Numbered from the stretch's first letter, positions 36,214-45,804 are shown. The stretch: DNA of 64,000 nucleotides from Flavobacterium agri (GCF_013401995.1 NZ_JACBJI010000002.1:1-64000), one strand, 5' to 3'. The notes: generated by a model not told the origin, from the letters alone. Program-made: numbers and translations.

Positions 36214-36472
36214 TTTCAGGTATGCCAAGAAAAATCGGCTTTTCCCTGAAATGCGCCTGAAATTTGATCTCAGGTCTTTGTTGTCGTTGTGTTGAGTTGT
36301 AGTAGTTATCCGCTTTCTTTTAGCAGTTGTTTCTTCAACCTGCGGATCCGCTTATATCTTTTAACTAACCAATTTCTATGATGTAAAGTTACAGTTTCGG
36401 TTAGCGTTTGTGTTTCAGCATTTTAATCAAGAATTACATGATTTTCATATCGTCGATTCCTGAAAAGAAAAC
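36214..36472. other. Gene-free stretch with no recognised feature
   Basis: Between the two convergent terminators about 260 bp hold no open frame of note on either strand, no repeat shared with the rest of the window and no promoter element I trust. The base composition is similar to the gaps around it. Confidence 0.6.
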
Positions 36473-36502
36473 GCCCTTGAGTTCGTTGCGTCACAAAAGG
36501 GC
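36473..36502 (-). terminator. Terminator-like hairpin after the small KETP-rich gene
   Basis: On the minus strand the stem GCCCTT/AAGGGC (6 bp) has a long loop of 18 nt and lies 30 bp behind the stop codon of the small gene; the T run is poor. Weak candidate. Confidence 0.4.
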
Positions 36503-36531
36503 ATTTTTCAGAATTGGTTGTCACACATTCC

Positions 36532-36783
36532 TTATTTGGTAACAGGAGTCGGCTCTTTTTTTGGTTCTGCCGTTGTGGCTTCCGATTTGGCTGGGGTAGC
36601 TGGAGTTGCCGGTGTTGCTGGCGTAGCCGTTTCCGATTTCACTTCTTTCTTCTCGGTTTTGGTGGCCTCAGGAGTCTTGGTAGTGGTTTCGGTTTTGGTT
36701 TCTTTCTTCGTTTCTTTTTTGGTTTCTTGGGCCGATACGAGTGCTCCGGTCAGAAGCATCGCGCAGAAAAGTAATTTTTTCAT
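36532..36783 (-). CDS. Small secreted Lys/Glu/Thr/Pro-rich protein
   Basis: An 83-residue protein with a convincing signal peptide (MKKLLFCAMLLTGALVSAQ). The mature 64 residues consist almost only of K, E, T, A and P, with ETKKETKKETKTETTTK followed by the triplet repeat ATP-ATP-ATP-ATP. It must be disordered and may act as a spacer or wall-associated polyampholyte. No family recognised. The start is the ATG at 36783. It stands alone. Confidence 0.75.
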   Translation of the reverse strand: MKKLLFCAMLLTGALVSAQETKKETKKETKTETTTKTPEATKTEKKEVKSETATPATPATPATPAKSEATTAEPKKEPTPVTK

Positions 36784-37016
36784 GACTGTCGATTATTTGT
36801 TGTTGTTATGCCGTTGATTTGGCAAGTTTGATGCCGAATGTCGCGATTTGGAATCCGATGCCAGACAAATGTACCTAAATCATTAATAATCAACAAATTT
36901 GAAACTATCCTGGTAAATACCATTTCCGATAAGCCTTTTTTTCAAACTGTGGAATTTGTGGAATCCGAGACCAATTTCCCCGAAAATCTTGTAGAAAACA
37001 TATAATCCAGACTTCG

Positions 37017-37024
37017 TACTTTTG
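37017..37024 (+). promoter_or_regulatory. Promoter -7 element of rnpA (TACTTTTG)
   Basis: TACTTTTG fits TAnnTTTG and ends 6 bp before the ATG at 37031, leaving room for only a very short leader. The nearest TTG upstream is 25 bp away, longer than usual. Confidence 0.5.
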
Positions 37025-37030
37025 CGCGAC

Positions 37031-37411
37031 ATGGCCTTCACCTATCCGAAATCCGAAAAACTCAAAAGCCGAAAAACCATCGAGCTGCTTTTCACCAGTG
37101 GAAAATCGGTGTCGAAGTTCCCGTTGAGGTTGGTTTATGTCCAAAATCCGTCCGAAACCGAAATCTTGCAACTCGGCGTTTCCGTTTCCAAGCGGTATTT
37201 CAAAAGGGCGCACGACCGCAATTACTTCAAGCGCTGTCTTCGCGAGGCCTATCGGTTGAACAAGCACATCCTTGTTGAAAAACTGGAAAAACCGCATGCG
37301 TTCATGTTGCTGTATCAATCGAACGAACGCCTGACGTCGGAACAGATCCAATACAAAACCATCCAGCTTTTCGAGAAATTCAACGCGCGCGACCTGCCCA
37401 AACCCGAATAA
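37031..37411 (+). CDS. rnpA: Ribonuclease P protein component
   Basis: A 126-residue basic protein. The RNR motif region, SVSKRYFKRAHDRNYFKRCLRE (about residues 56-77), is the RNA-binding signature of the family. RnpA binds the RNase P RNA and helps process tRNA 5' ends. The ATG at 37031 is used; a TTG at 37022 would fall inside the promoter element. In many bacteria rnpA follows rpmH near the origin; rpmH is not beside it here. Confidence 0.95.
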   Translation: MAFTYPKSEKLKSRKTIELLFTSGKSVSKFPLRLVYVQNPSETEILQLGVSVSKRYFKRAHDRNYFKRCLREAYRLNKHILVEKLEKPHAFMLLYQSNERLTSEQIQYKTIQLFEKFNARDLPKPE

Positions 37412-37471
37412 CATTTCGGTTGCCATACTTTTCGTACGATTGTTTTCGTTCTATCACAAAACCAGACGAAT

Positions 37472-38341
37472 ATGAGAACAATCTTTTACACTTTTATTTT
37501 GGGCGCCATCGTCTCCTGCAATAAACAAGAAGCGGTATCAGACGAAACGGTTGCGGCAGTCAGCTTGCCCGCCGCCTCGAAATACGCCGATTACAAATCG
37601 AAAGACGAGGATGCTCCGAAAATGGCCGCTTCTACTATGCGGATCGATGCCGTCAAATTCGTCCAGCCTGTCGTAAACAAGACCGAGCAGAAAATCATCC
37701 GCTCGGCCGATTTGAAATTCCAGTGCGACGACCTCGCAAAGACCAACGACCGCATCATCGCCTCGGTCAAGAAATACGGCGGTTATCTGCAAAACGATCG
37801 TGAAGCCAAGGAATATTCAGAGGTTTCGCGTATGATTCAGGTGCGCATCCCTTCTAAAGATTTCGACAATTTCCTGAAGGATGTTTCCGACGGCGTAGAT
37901 TATTTCGACGAAAAAAACATCTCTTCCGAAGATGTAACTGACGAATACATCGACAACGAATCGCGCGTCAAAACCCAAAAAGCGCTCGAAAACCGTTATT
38001 TGGAGTTGCTCAAAAAAGCGAACAAGGTTTCGGAAATGCTCGAAATCGAAGAGAAACTTTCAGAAATCCGCGAAGAGATCGAATCCAAGCAGGCACGCTT
38101 GAATTACCTGCAAACTCAGGTCGACATGAGTTCGTTCACGATCACGTTCTACAAAAACATGCCGCAAAAAGAAAGTGCGTCGGTGCCGTTCGGAAGCAAA
38201 ATCGGGAACGCACTCAAATCGGGTGTGAACGCCGTACTTGATTTCTTTATATGGCTGCTCGAAATGTGGCCTTTTATTATTATTTTAGTCGCCCTCATCG
38301 TGTTCTTCCGCAAGAGATGGAGAAGGAGGCAAAAGAATTGA
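37472..38341 (+). CDS. DUF4349 domain lipoprotein
   Basis: A 289-residue protein with a lipoprotein signal (FILGAIVSC, Cys at about 16), a disordered linker, and the DUF4349 domain (about 70-235): IIRSADLKFQCDDL, RMIQVRIPSKDFDNFL and a long coiled coil with ENRYLELLKKANKVSEMLEIE. A membrane helix (about 255-277, WPFIIILVALIVFF) and a basic tail follow. The family's role is unknown; it is probably a periplasmic or envelope structural protein. It lies 3 bp before the protease gene ctpA-like and is cotranscribed with it. Confidence 0.88.
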   Translation: MRTIFYTFILGAIVSCNKQEAVSDETVAAVSLPAASKYADYKSKDEDAPKMAASTMRIDAVKFVQPVVNKTEQKIIRSADLKFQCDDLAKTNDRIIASVKKYGGYLQNDREAKEYSEVSRMIQVRIPSKDFDNFLKDVSDGVDYFDEKNISSEDVTDEYIDNESRVKTQKALENRYLELLKKANKVSEMLEIEEKLSEIREEIESKQARLNYLQTQVDMSSFTITFYKNMPQKESASVPFGSKIGNALKSGVNAVLDFFIWLLEMWPFIIILVALIVFFRKRWRRRQKN

Positions 38342-38344
38342 ATC

Positions 38345-39982
38345 ATGTACACTTTCCTCAAAAAGAGATATATCCTTCCGGCAGTCGGCGCGGGGCTTTT
38401 GTTCGTCGGCGCGAGTTTTAGGGAGGATTTTTTCGAAGTCGCCAAACAAATCGAGATTTTCACCGAATTGTTCAAGGCCGTCAACGAAAACTATGTCGAC
38501 GAAACGAATCCGGGCGAACTTATGGATCACGCGATCAAGAACATGCTCGCCGATTTGGATCCGTATACGGTTTACTTCAACGAAGCCGACGTAGTAAAAT
38601 TCAAAATCAACAACACGGGCGAGTACACAGGAATCGGCGCTTTGATTACGCGAAAAGACGGCGTTTTGATCGTAAAAGAGCCGTATAAAAATTATCCTGC
38701 GGACAAGGCCGGACTAAAAGCCGGAGACGAAATCATCCAGATCGGCGACGTGAACCTCGAGGATTTCAAGGAAGACGCCGGACAATTGCTCAAAGGCGCG
38801 AAAAACACCAAAATCGAACTCAAGTACAAACGTCAGGGCAAAATCATGACGACACAACTGGTTCTCGATGAGGTCGAGCTCAAAGCCGTACCGTTTTTCT
38901 CTAAAATCGACGACAAAACCGGATATATCGTGCTTTCGCAGTTCAACAAACGCGCGTCGATGGAAACCAAAGAAGCGCTCGAACAACTCAAACGCGACGG
39001 TGCCGAACGCATCGTTCTCGACCTGAGAGGCAATCCGGGCGGACTTTTGGCCGAAGCGGTGAACATCTGCAACTTGTTCGTTCCCAAAGGCGAAACCATC
39101 GTGACGACGAAATCGAAACTCGAAAAACACAACAATACGTACAAGACGATGCGCGATCCGATCGATGCCGAAATCCCGCTTGTGGTTTTGGTCGACGGAA
39201 AATCGGCATCGGCTTCAGAAATCGTGGCCGGCGCTTTGCAGGATTTGGATCGTGCGGTAATCGTCGGAAGCAGAAGTTTCGGAAAAGGGCTTGTGCAACG
39301 TCCCATCGACTTGACTTACGGAACCCAGTTGAAAATCACGATTTCGCGTTATTACACGCCTTCGGGCCGATGCATCCAGGCGCTCGATTACGCGCACCGT
39401 GACAAGGACGGGAAAGCCATCCGCACCGAGGCCGCCAAATACAATGCGTTCAAGACGCGCAAAGGCCGTACGGTTTACGACGGTGGCGGGATCATGCCCG
39501 ACGTCGAACTTTCGGAAACCAAAACCAGCCCGATTTCGGACGCTTTGGTACGCAACGACGGGATTTTCAACTACGTGACCGAGTATTATTACAAACATCC
39601 GGGCAATGACAAGACCGTCCCGGCGATTTCCGATGCCGATTTCGCCGAGTTCAAAGCTTATTTGAAACGCACGAATTTCTCTTTCGACACCGACACCGAA
39701 GTCGCACTCAAAAAAACGCTCGAAGCCGCCAAAAAGGAGAAAGTCGATGCCGCGATCACGGCCGAATACCAATCGTTGCTGTCGGCTTTGCAAAGAAGCG
39801 AGGACGCGCAAATCACGCAGAATCAGAAAGAAATCAAAGACCTTATCCGCGACGAGGCCATCAAACGCTATCAGTACAAGGAAGGTTTGTACCAATTTTA
39901 CACCAAGAACAATTCAGAAATCAAGAAAGCCGTGACGATCTTGAACGCGCCGGCCGAATATAACAAGATACTTAAAATCTAA
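38345..39982 (+). CDS. Carboxy-terminal processing protease (S41), CtpA/Prc-like
   Basis: A 545-residue protein with an N-terminal signal or anchor (ILPAVGAGLLFVGASF). The PDZ domain spans about 95-175 (EYTGIGALITRKDGV, KAGLKAGDEIIQIGD). The S41 domain carries the catalytic Ser in DGKSASASEIVAG (about 290) and the Lys in SFGKGLVQ (about 315). The C-terminal helical extension (440-545) is typical of Bacteroidota members. It cleaves proteins at their C-terminus in the periplasm. It is the middle gene of a three-gene operon: DUF4349, protease, OmpA-domain protein. Confidence 0.94.
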   Translation: MYTFLKKRYILPAVGAGLLFVGASFREDFFEVAKQIEIFTELFKAVNENYVDETNPGELMDHAIKNMLADLDPYTVYFNEADVVKFKINNTGEYTGIGALITRKDGVLIVKEPYKNYPADKAGLKAGDEIIQIGDVNLEDFKEDAGQLLKGAKNTKIELKYKRQGKIMTTQLVLDEVELKAVPFFSKIDDKTGYIVLSQFNKRASMETKEALEQLKRDGAERIVLDLRGNPGGLLAEAVNICNLFVPKGETIVTTKSKLEKHNNTYKTMRDPIDAEIPLVVLVDGKSASASEIVAGALQDLDRAVIVGSRSFGKGLVQRPIDLTYGTQLKITISRYYTPSGRCIQALDYAHRDKDGKAIRTEAAKYNAFKTRKGRTVYDGGGIMPDVELSETKTSPISDALVRNDGIFNYVTEYYYKHPGNDKTVPAISDADFAEFKAYLKRTNFSFDTDTEVALKKTLEAAKKEKVDAAITAEYQSLLSALQRSEDAQITQNQKEIKDLIRDEAIKRYQYKEGLYQFYTKNNSEIKKAVTILNAPAEYNKILKI

Positions 39983-39983
39983 A

Positions 39984-40802
39984 ATGCGCCTGAAATTCCT
40001 GTTTCCGCTGCTCTTCCTTTGCGCTTTTGCCCATGCTCAGGAGAATGTCGTACAATCGGTCTATTTCCAATTCGACAAATTCGCGCTCGACGCCAAACAA
40101 GGCCAGGAAGTGGTCGATTTCATCAAAAAAGCCGATTCCACGCGGATTGAGTCCATCGAAATTTTCGGATACACCGACGACCGCGGAAAAGACGCCTACA
40201 ACACCAAACTTTCTACGCAACGCGCGGCCGAAGTCCAGAAACGCATCGTCGCGGCCGGTATCAAAAGCAAAGTCATCGTGACCATCGAAGGCAAGGGGAA
40301 AATCATGATCGAGGACGATCTGGAACCCGAAAAGATTCCCGAAAAACGCTCGAAAAACCGACGCGTCGATGTGGTTTTGAATTTGCGTCCGCTGCCGAAA
40401 ATACAGCTTCCGGGCATGTATACGTCGATTCCGAAAAATCCGGTAATCGGCGATCACATCTATCTCGAGAACCTGTTGTTCGAGCGTGGCAGCAGCAAAT
40501 TGACATTTAAAGCCAAAACCCAATTGGACCAGTTGGCGAAAATCCTCCAAAAGAACAAAAACCTCGAATTCGAGGTGCAAGGCCATGTGTGTTGTGTGCC
40601 GCCGTATCAGAACGAAGCCATCGATTTGGCCACGCGAAAACGCAAACTATCCACGAATCGCGCCGAAGCCGTCTATAAATATCTGATCTTCAAGAAAATC
40701 GCAAAAGAACGCATGACGTTCAAAGGTTACGGGAACAAAGTGCCGCTTGGCAAGGAAACCGAATACGACCGCCGCGTGGAATTGGTAATCACGAAAGTAT
40801 AA
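39984..40802 (+). CDS. Secreted protein with two OmpA-like domains
   Basis: A 272-residue protein with a signal peptide (1-18, ending AHAQ) directly followed by two OmpA/MotB-type domains and no barrel. The first (about 22-135) has YFQFDKFALDAKQG and EIFGYTDDRGKDAYNTKLSTQRA. The second (about 155-272) has LLFERGSSKLTFKAKTQL and lacks the usual TD of the peptidoglycan-binding loop, having GHVCCVPPY instead. OmpA domains anchor proteins to peptidoglycan. Start 1 bp after the protease stop; it ends directly against the convergent acetyltransferase gene. Confidence 0.88.
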   Translation: MRLKFLFPLLFLCAFAHAQENVVQSVYFQFDKFALDAKQGQEVVDFIKKADSTRIESIEIFGYTDDRGKDAYNTKLSTQRAAEVQKRIVAAGIKSKVIVTIEGKGKIMIEDDLEPEKIPEKRSKNRRVDVVLNLRPLPKIQLPGMYTSIPKNPVIGDHIYLENLLFERGSSKLTFKAKTQLDQLAKILQKNKNLEFEVQGHVCCVPPYQNEAIDLATRKRKLSTNRAEAVYKYLIFKKIAKERMTFKGYGNKVPLGKETEYDRRVELVITKV

Positions 40803-41249
40803 TCACTTGCGCTTCATTTTGATGTGCGGGATATCGTCTTCGAGATACGTTTCGCCAACTGCCGCAAACCCGTGGGATTCATAGAATTTCTTGAGGTAAA
40901 GTTGGGCGGAAATCGTGATTTCAGTCGTACCGAAATTTTCTGAAATCGCGTTTATGGCTTCGCGCATCAAATCGTGTCCGTACTTTTTATCGCGTGAATT
41001 TGGCGATACGACTACTCTTCCGATCGACGTTTCATCGAAATAATCGCCTTTGTCGAAAAGCCGCGCGTAAGCCACGATTTTACCATCTGCCTCGCCAAAA
41101 AGGTGCAATGCTTTCGAATCCTTTCCATCGATGTCCTGATAGACGCAATTTTGCTCCACTACGAACACTTCAGACCGCAATTGCAGGATTTGGTATAGTT
41201 CGGGCACAGAAAGTGCGTCAAATCGCTTTATTTTGAATTTAAGTTCCAT
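40803..41249 (-). CDS. GNAT-family N-acetyltransferase, ElaA-like
   Basis: A 148-residue single-domain acetyltransferase. The N-terminal part QILQLRSEVFVVEQNCVYQDID is the ElaA signature, followed by the acetyl-CoA loop region VVVSPNSRDKKYGHDLM and the C-terminal ISAQLYLKKFYESHGFAAVG. The substrate of ElaA proteins is unknown. It is the last gene of the run mltD-like - DUF4837 - elaA, 2 bp after DUF4837. Confidence 0.9.
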   Translation of the reverse strand: MELKFKIKRFDALSVPELYQILQLRSEVFVVEQNCVYQDIDGKDSKALHLFGEADGKIVAYARLFDKGDYFDETSIGRVVVSPNSRDKKYGHDLMREAINAISENFGTTEITISAQLYLKKFYESHGFAAVGETYLEDDIPHIKMKRK

Positions 41250-41251
41250 TT

Positions 41252-42220
41252 TTATTTTTTGGATGGGAAACGCAACGTCTTCAAGATCGCCTCAAGTTCG
41301 AACATGAGTTCGCGTTTTTCACGCGAAGGTGCGTAACAGAATCCTTCGGCGATGATATACACGCGACGTTTTGAGTCGTAAATGCAGTAATTGAGGAATG
41401 GCCCGGACATGAAATCGTTGTTGAGCTGCCAGGTGCCGCGGGTTTCGAACGCGCGATGTCCGTCGATTGCGATAGACGAAAAATACGGCGTATACGAATT
41501 CTCGGTCATCATATCGGCTTGGGGCTTCGTACCGTGTATGTATTTCTTTCCGATGGAATCGCGCATCTTCACGATTTTCCCGACTCCCGGAGTACCCATG
41601 ATTTTTTCAGGAATCTGATAAATGATGATGCTCGTGCTGCCGCTCACGATTTCCTTTTTGAACCACAAAAAGCGCTTGCGTTGCATGACCATACGATAAT
41701 CGGGCGGAATGTCTATGGCGACTTTGAATTTCTTCTCTACGGCTTTGTCGCTTTCGAGTGATTTTCGAAGATGCAATTGTGCCTGCTGGATTTCGGTGCT
41801 GCGGATCCGGCTTATGATTTCGGGCGCGTGTTCTTCTATGAGCGCAATGATGTCGGCCGTGTTCTTGCCGTTGATGTACACCACGTTTTGCGGTGTCATG
41901 TATTGGTTCTGACGAATTTCGAAACTCGTCGTCGCGGTTTTTTTGACCACGATGATGTTTCGGCTGTTGGTCATATAGCCTTCGAGCAATTTCACGGGAT
42001 ATTGGTTGATCGTGAACAACGGCTCTTCCTGCGGCAGGCCCAAAACCGGAGTGGCGAACTTGTTGCGCAGCGAATCTCCGATCTCGCCGTTCCAAAGTAA
42101 ATCGTCGATGATGAGGGAAACCTGGTTGTAGTTTTGCTGCGCGTCGGCAAACGGCTCTTTTTTTTCGCAGCAGATCAGCACGAGCGTCAAAATCGGCAAT
42201 AAAAAAAGGGCTTTCTTCAT
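41252..42220 (-). CDS. DUF4837 family lipoprotein
   Basis: A 322-residue protein with a lipoprotein signal (LPILTLVLICC, Cys at about 18). Typical of DUF4837 are DDLLWNGEIGDSLRNKFATPVLGLPQEEPLF and the C-terminal FLNYCIYDSKRRVYIIAEGFCYAPSREKRELM, each read as part of one domain. The function is unknown. It sits 39 bp downstream of the LysM transglycosylase gene and is probably cotranscribed with it, which hints at a role at the envelope. Confidence 0.87.
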   Translation of the reverse strand: MKKALFLLPILTLVLICCEKKEPFADAQQNYNQVSLIIDDLLWNGEIGDSLRNKFATPVLGLPQEEPLFTINQYPVKLLEGYMTNSRNIIVVKKTATTSFEIRQNQYMTPQNVVYINGKNTADIIALIEEHAPEIISRIRSTEIQQAQLHLRKSLESDKAVEKKFKVAIDIPPDYRMVMQRKRFLWFKKEIVSGSTSIIIYQIPEKIMGTPGVGKIVKMRDSIGKKYIHGTKPQADMMTENSYTPYFSSIAIDGHRAFETRGTWQLNNDFMSGPFLNYCIYDSKRRVYIIAEGFCYAPSREKRELMFELEAILKTLRFPSKK

Positions 42221-42259
42221 GAGTTGAATAAAGCCCTAAAAGTAATCAATATTTTTTCG

Positions 42260-44308
42260 TCAGCCCGAAATCTTGAGCTTCATGCCTGGCTTGAGGTTGT
42301 TGCCGCTGATGCCGTTCCATTTCTTGATGTCTGAAACGCTCACGCCCGGATATTTCTTGGCGATGCTGAACAACGAGTCGCCTTTCTTCACGTAATAGTG
42401 TTCATCCAATTTCTTGGAAGACGACGCCAATCGGTCTTTTTTCGACGGTTTTTCGACAGATGCGATATCGTTCGCGATTTCCGTTTTCGCCACGATAAGC
42501 TTCGTACCGATCATCACGTTGTTGTCCGAAAGGTTGTTCCATTCTTTCAAATCGTCCATAGACACGTTATTGCGCTTGGCGATCGTACTCAAATTGTCGC
42601 CTCTGACGACTACGTATTCGACATTCTTGAATTTCGGTTCTTCCGATTTCGCGGCGTCCTCGTTTCCGTTGATGATATCCGAAATCTTGAGCTTGCTGTT
42701 CAAACGCACGGTGTTGTCCGAAAGGTTGTTCCATTTCTTGAGATCGTCTACGCTCACGTTGAATTTGCGTGCGATTCCGGCAATGTTGTCGCCTTTTTCA
42801 ACTACGTAAAATTGTGGGTTTTCGTTAGCTGTAACAGTTGTTGAAGTTGCCGGTGTGGTTTCTTCTTTTTTGTCGTTCGATGCGATCGCAGTTTCTTCTT
42901 TCGGTTCCGGTTTCGATTTTTTCGAATTCACGGCTACCGATTCGGTCGTCACGATTTTCAAAGTTCGCCCAAGAGGTACGACATTTTTGCGCAATCCGTT
43001 CGATTTTTTGATGCTCGCGATAGAAACGCCGTACTTGTCTGAAATCTCGCCCAAGCTGTCGCCTTTGCGCACTTTGTGGTAACGCACGCGGGTTTTGGAA
43101 ACATAACCGTCTTCGGCATCGGTTGCCTGTTTGGTCGAATCTTTTCTGGCCAAAGCCGATTGGATCACGCTGTAAGGACGCTCGCGACGGCTGCCTTCAT
43201 GTTCGGCATACGCATAGATTTTTTCTTCGTTCGAGGTGAAGATCGCCATCTTGTCGTTCGGCAATCTCAAATAATGCGCCTTGTCGAAGTAGGCCGGAAT
43301 CGTGTTGAGTTTATACGACGGATTCAGCAATTGCAATTGTGAAACCGGAATGTCCAACAAATCGGAAAGCTGCTTGAACGTGAGCTGCTTGCGCACCATG
43401 ACCGTATCGGTCTGGAAATGCTTGACGAGCGCGCGGTTCGGAACGATTCCATGTTCCTTGTGGTATTCGTAAATGTACATCGTGGCCAGGAAAGCCGGCA
43501 CATAACCTGCGGTTTCCTGCGGAAGGTGCTTACGGATGTTCCAGTAATTCTGTTTTCCGCCCGAACGACGGATCGCCTTTGCTACGTTTCCGGGCCCGGA
43601 ATTGTAAGAGGCCAAAACCAAATCCCAATCGCCGAAAATACGGTACATGTTCGCCATGTATTGGGCCGCGGCTTCGCTGGCTTTGAGTACGTCGCTTCTC
43701 TCATCGACATACGAATCGATTTTAAGATTGTACTGTTTACCGGTTTGGTACATGAACTGCCAAAGTCCGGTCGCGCCGACTCTTGAAACCGCTTTCGGGT
43801 TCAATGCCGATTCGACGATCGCCAGATACTTGATTTCTAGCGGAACGTTGTATTTCGCAAGCGCTTCCTCGAACATCGGGAAATAATATTCCGAGATGGC
43901 CATAAGGCGTTCGTAGGCGCGTTTTCTGTTTTTGAGGAAATTTTTCGTGAGATTTTCAAGCCCCGGATTGTACTCGATGTTGAACGGCGATTTCGTATCC
44001 ATCTCGGCCAAACGCTTCTTGAAAAGTTCGGTCGACCATCCTTCGCTGTAATCTACCTTTTGATCGAGGTCGATGTTGCGGATGTCTGCCGAAAGATCAT
44101 TGAAAAGTTCGGGATTTGTTAGCTCTTTCATCCAAAGGCTGTCTACGCAGGCCGCCATGTTATCGTAAACGAAAGTGGCTTTGATGGAATCGAGGTACGA
44201 AAGTTTGATCTCAGGTTTTACAGCTGTTTCAAGTTGAGCCGACTCTTGTGCAAAGGTCGAGGCCGAGAGGAGAAGCAGCAAAGAAAGTGTGGCATTTCTT
44301 AAATTCAT
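42260..44308 (-). CDS. Lytic transglycosylase with four LysM domains (MltD-like)
   Basis: A 682-residue secreted protein with a signal peptide (1-21, ending TFAQ). The SLT-type domain (about 150-300) has the catalytic Glu in YLAIVESALNPKAVS, followed by GATGLWQFMYQTGKQYNL and ASYNSGPGNV. Four LysM repeats follow, starting near residues 410, 500, 565 and 635 (VRKGDSL, VEKGDNI, VRGDNL, VKKGDSL). It cuts peptidoglycan glycan strands without hydrolysis, being held on the wall by the LysM units. Residues 460-490 are a Lys/Glu-rich spacer. Confidence 0.95.
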   Translation of the reverse strand: MNLRNATLSLLLLLSASTFAQESAQLETAVKPEIKLSYLDSIKATFVYDNMAACVDSLWMKELTNPELFNDLSADIRNIDLDQKVDYSEGWSTELFKKRLAEMDTKSPFNIEYNPGLENLTKNFLKNRKRAYERLMAISEYYFPMFEEALAKYNVPLEIKYLAIVESALNPKAVSRVGATGLWQFMYQTGKQYNLKIDSYVDERSDVLKASEAAAQYMANMYRIFGDWDLVLASYNSGPGNVAKAIRRSGGKQNYWNIRKHLPQETAGYVPAFLATMYIYEYHKEHGIVPNRALVKHFQTDTVMVRKQLTFKQLSDLLDIPVSQLQLLNPSYKLNTIPAYFDKAHYLRLPNDKMAIFTSNEEKIYAYAEHEGSRRERPYSVIQSALARKDSTKQATDAEDGYVSKTRVRYHKVRKGDSLGEISDKYGVSIASIKKSNGLRKNVVPLGRTLKIVTTESVAVNSKKSKPEPKEETAIASNDKKEETTPATSTTVTANENPQFYVVEKGDNIAGIARKFNVSVDDLKKWNNLSDNTVRLNSKLKISDIINGNEDAAKSEEPKFKNVEYVVVRGDNLSTIAKRNNVSMDDLKEWNNLSDNNVMIGTKLIVAKTEIANDIASVEKPSKKDRLASSSKKLDEHYYVKKGDSLFSIAKKYPGVSVSDIKKWNGISGNNLKPGMKLKISG

Positions 44309-44325
44309 TCTCTACGTTTTTAGGA

Positions 44326-44356
44326 CCGCGATACGGGAAATCCTCAGTGATCGCGG
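44326..44356 (-). promoter_or_regulatory. Leader hairpin CCGCGAT/ATCGCGG before the transglycosylase gene
   Basis: A 7-bp perfect inverted repeat with a 17-nt loop lies about 20 bp upstream of the ATG. A possible -7 element (CAAACATA on the plus strand) near 44449-44456 would give a leader of about 135 nt containing this hairpin. It may influence translation or mRNA stability. Confidence 0.4.
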
Positions 44357-44547
44357 CTTCAATTCGTGATTTGTTTTCTTTGAAAATTTTGTCGCACTGT
44401 TTACCAGAACGTTGCCAAAAAGCTATTTTACAACTTTTTGGGATTTTGCAAACATAATAATACTATAACAAAATTCGCTAATGATATAACTTCAAATTGA
44501 TTCTAACAGTATACTTTTTAACATTCTCATCAACATTATTAACAAAA

Positions 44548-44570
44548 AAGACGGTCGAATGGACCGTCTT
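44548..44570 (-). terminator. Intrinsic terminator after pgk
   Basis: AAGACGGTC and GACCGTCTT form a perfect 9-bp stem with a 5-nt loop. On the minus strand a T run (the plus-strand A run at 44544-44549) follows. It is 23 bp behind the pgk stop. Confidence 0.9.
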
Positions 44571-44592
44571 GTTACAGTATCGCGATACTATT

Positions 44593-45780
44593 CTATTCCA
44601 AAATCGCTGCGATTCCGGGAAGGGTTTTTCCTTCGAGCATTTCGAGCATTGCGCCTCCGCCCGTAGACACATAACTCATTTTCGGCTCAAGTCCGAATTG
44701 TTTCACTGCCGCAACCGAATCTCCGCCGCCGACAAGTGAAAATGCACCGTTTTTGGTCGATTCGGCAATGTAATTTCCGAGTTCGATCGTTCCGTTTGCG
44801 AAATTTTCCATCTCGAAAACGCCAAGCGGCCCGTTCCAAAGGATTGTTTTTGATTCGAGGATCACTTTCCTGAAATTCTCTAAAGATTTCGGACCCGCGT
44901 CAAGCCCTTGCCAGCCCGCCGGGATTTTAGTCACGTCAATGATTTGCGTTTTGGCATCGTTCGAAAACGAATCCGCGGCAACCACATCTACGGGAATATG
45001 GATCTGGACGCCTTTTTGTTTGGCCTTTTCAAGGATTTCAAGCGCCAGGTCGAGTTTGTCGTTTTCGCAGATCGAATCGCCGACTTCGCCACCTTGCGCT
45101 TTGATGAACGTGAAAGTCATCCCGCCGCCCAAAATCATGTGGTCGACTTTGTCGAGGATGTTTTCGATTACGGTGATTTTGGTCGAAACTTTCGATCCGC
45201 CAAGAACCGCGGTTACCGGTTTTTTGCTGTCTTTCAAAACTTTGTTGAGACTGTCGATTTCCTTGGCGAGCAAGTACCCGAAACATTTGTCGTTCGGGAA
45301 GAATTTCGCGATGATCGTCGTCGAGGCATGCGCGCGGTGAGCCGTTCCGAACGCGTCGTTCACGTAAATGTCGCCCAAAGACGCAAGTTCTTTCGCATAC
45401 GTTTCGTCTCCGGCTTCTTCCTCGCTGTAAAAACGCAGGTTCTCGAGCATCAGCACTTCTCCGGGTTTCAAATCTTCGGACGCTTTTTTGGCGACTTCAC
45501 CTCTCGAATCTTCGGCGAATTTCACCTTAACGCCAAGAATTTCAGACGTTTTATCCAAAATGTGCTTAAGCGAATATTTTTCTTCTTTGCCTTTCGGACG
45601 ACCCAAATGCGACATCAAAATGACGCTTCCGCCGTCTTTGAGGATTTTGTCGATGGTCGGTTTTGCGGCTTCGATGCGCGTGTCGTCGGTCACGTTGAAA
45701 TTGTCGTCCAAAGGAACGTTGAAATCCACGCGGATCAAGGCTTTTTTATTTTTGAAATCGAAATTGTCTACGGTTTTCAT
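44593..45780 (-). CDS. pgk: Phosphoglycerate kinase
   Basis: A 395-residue full-length enzyme. The N-terminal substrate-binding domain shows [19 protein letters not shown] and the Arg/His-containing [10 protein letters not shown]. The nucleotide domain shows GGSKVSTKI, the GGGM loop and [10 protein letters not shown] near the C-terminus. It makes ATP and 3-phosphoglycerate from 1,3-bisphosphoglycerate in glycolysis. It is a single-gene unit with its own -7 element (45805-45812) and terminator. Confidence 0.97.
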   Translation of the reverse strand: MKTVDNFDFKNKKALIRVDFNVPLDDNFNVTDDTRIEAAKPTIDKILKDGGSVILMSHLGRPKGKEEKYSLKHILDKTSEILGVKVKFAEDSRGEVAKKASEDLKPGEVLMLENLRFYSEEEAGDETYAKELASLGDIYVNDAFGTAHRAHASTTIIAKFFPNDKCFGYLLAKEIDSLNKVLKDSKKPVTAVLGGSKVSTKITVIENILDKVDHMILGGGMTFTFIKAQGGEVGDSICENDKLDLALEILEKAKQKGVQIHIPVDVVAADSFSNDAKTQIIDVTKIPAGWQGLDAGPKSLENFRKVILESKTILWNGPLGVFEMENFANGTIELGNYIAESTKNGAFSLVGGGDSVAAVKQFGLEPKMSYVSTGGGAMLEMLEGKTLPGIAAILE

Positions 45781-45804
45781 TCGTGTCTGATTTTAAGAGA
45801 AGCA

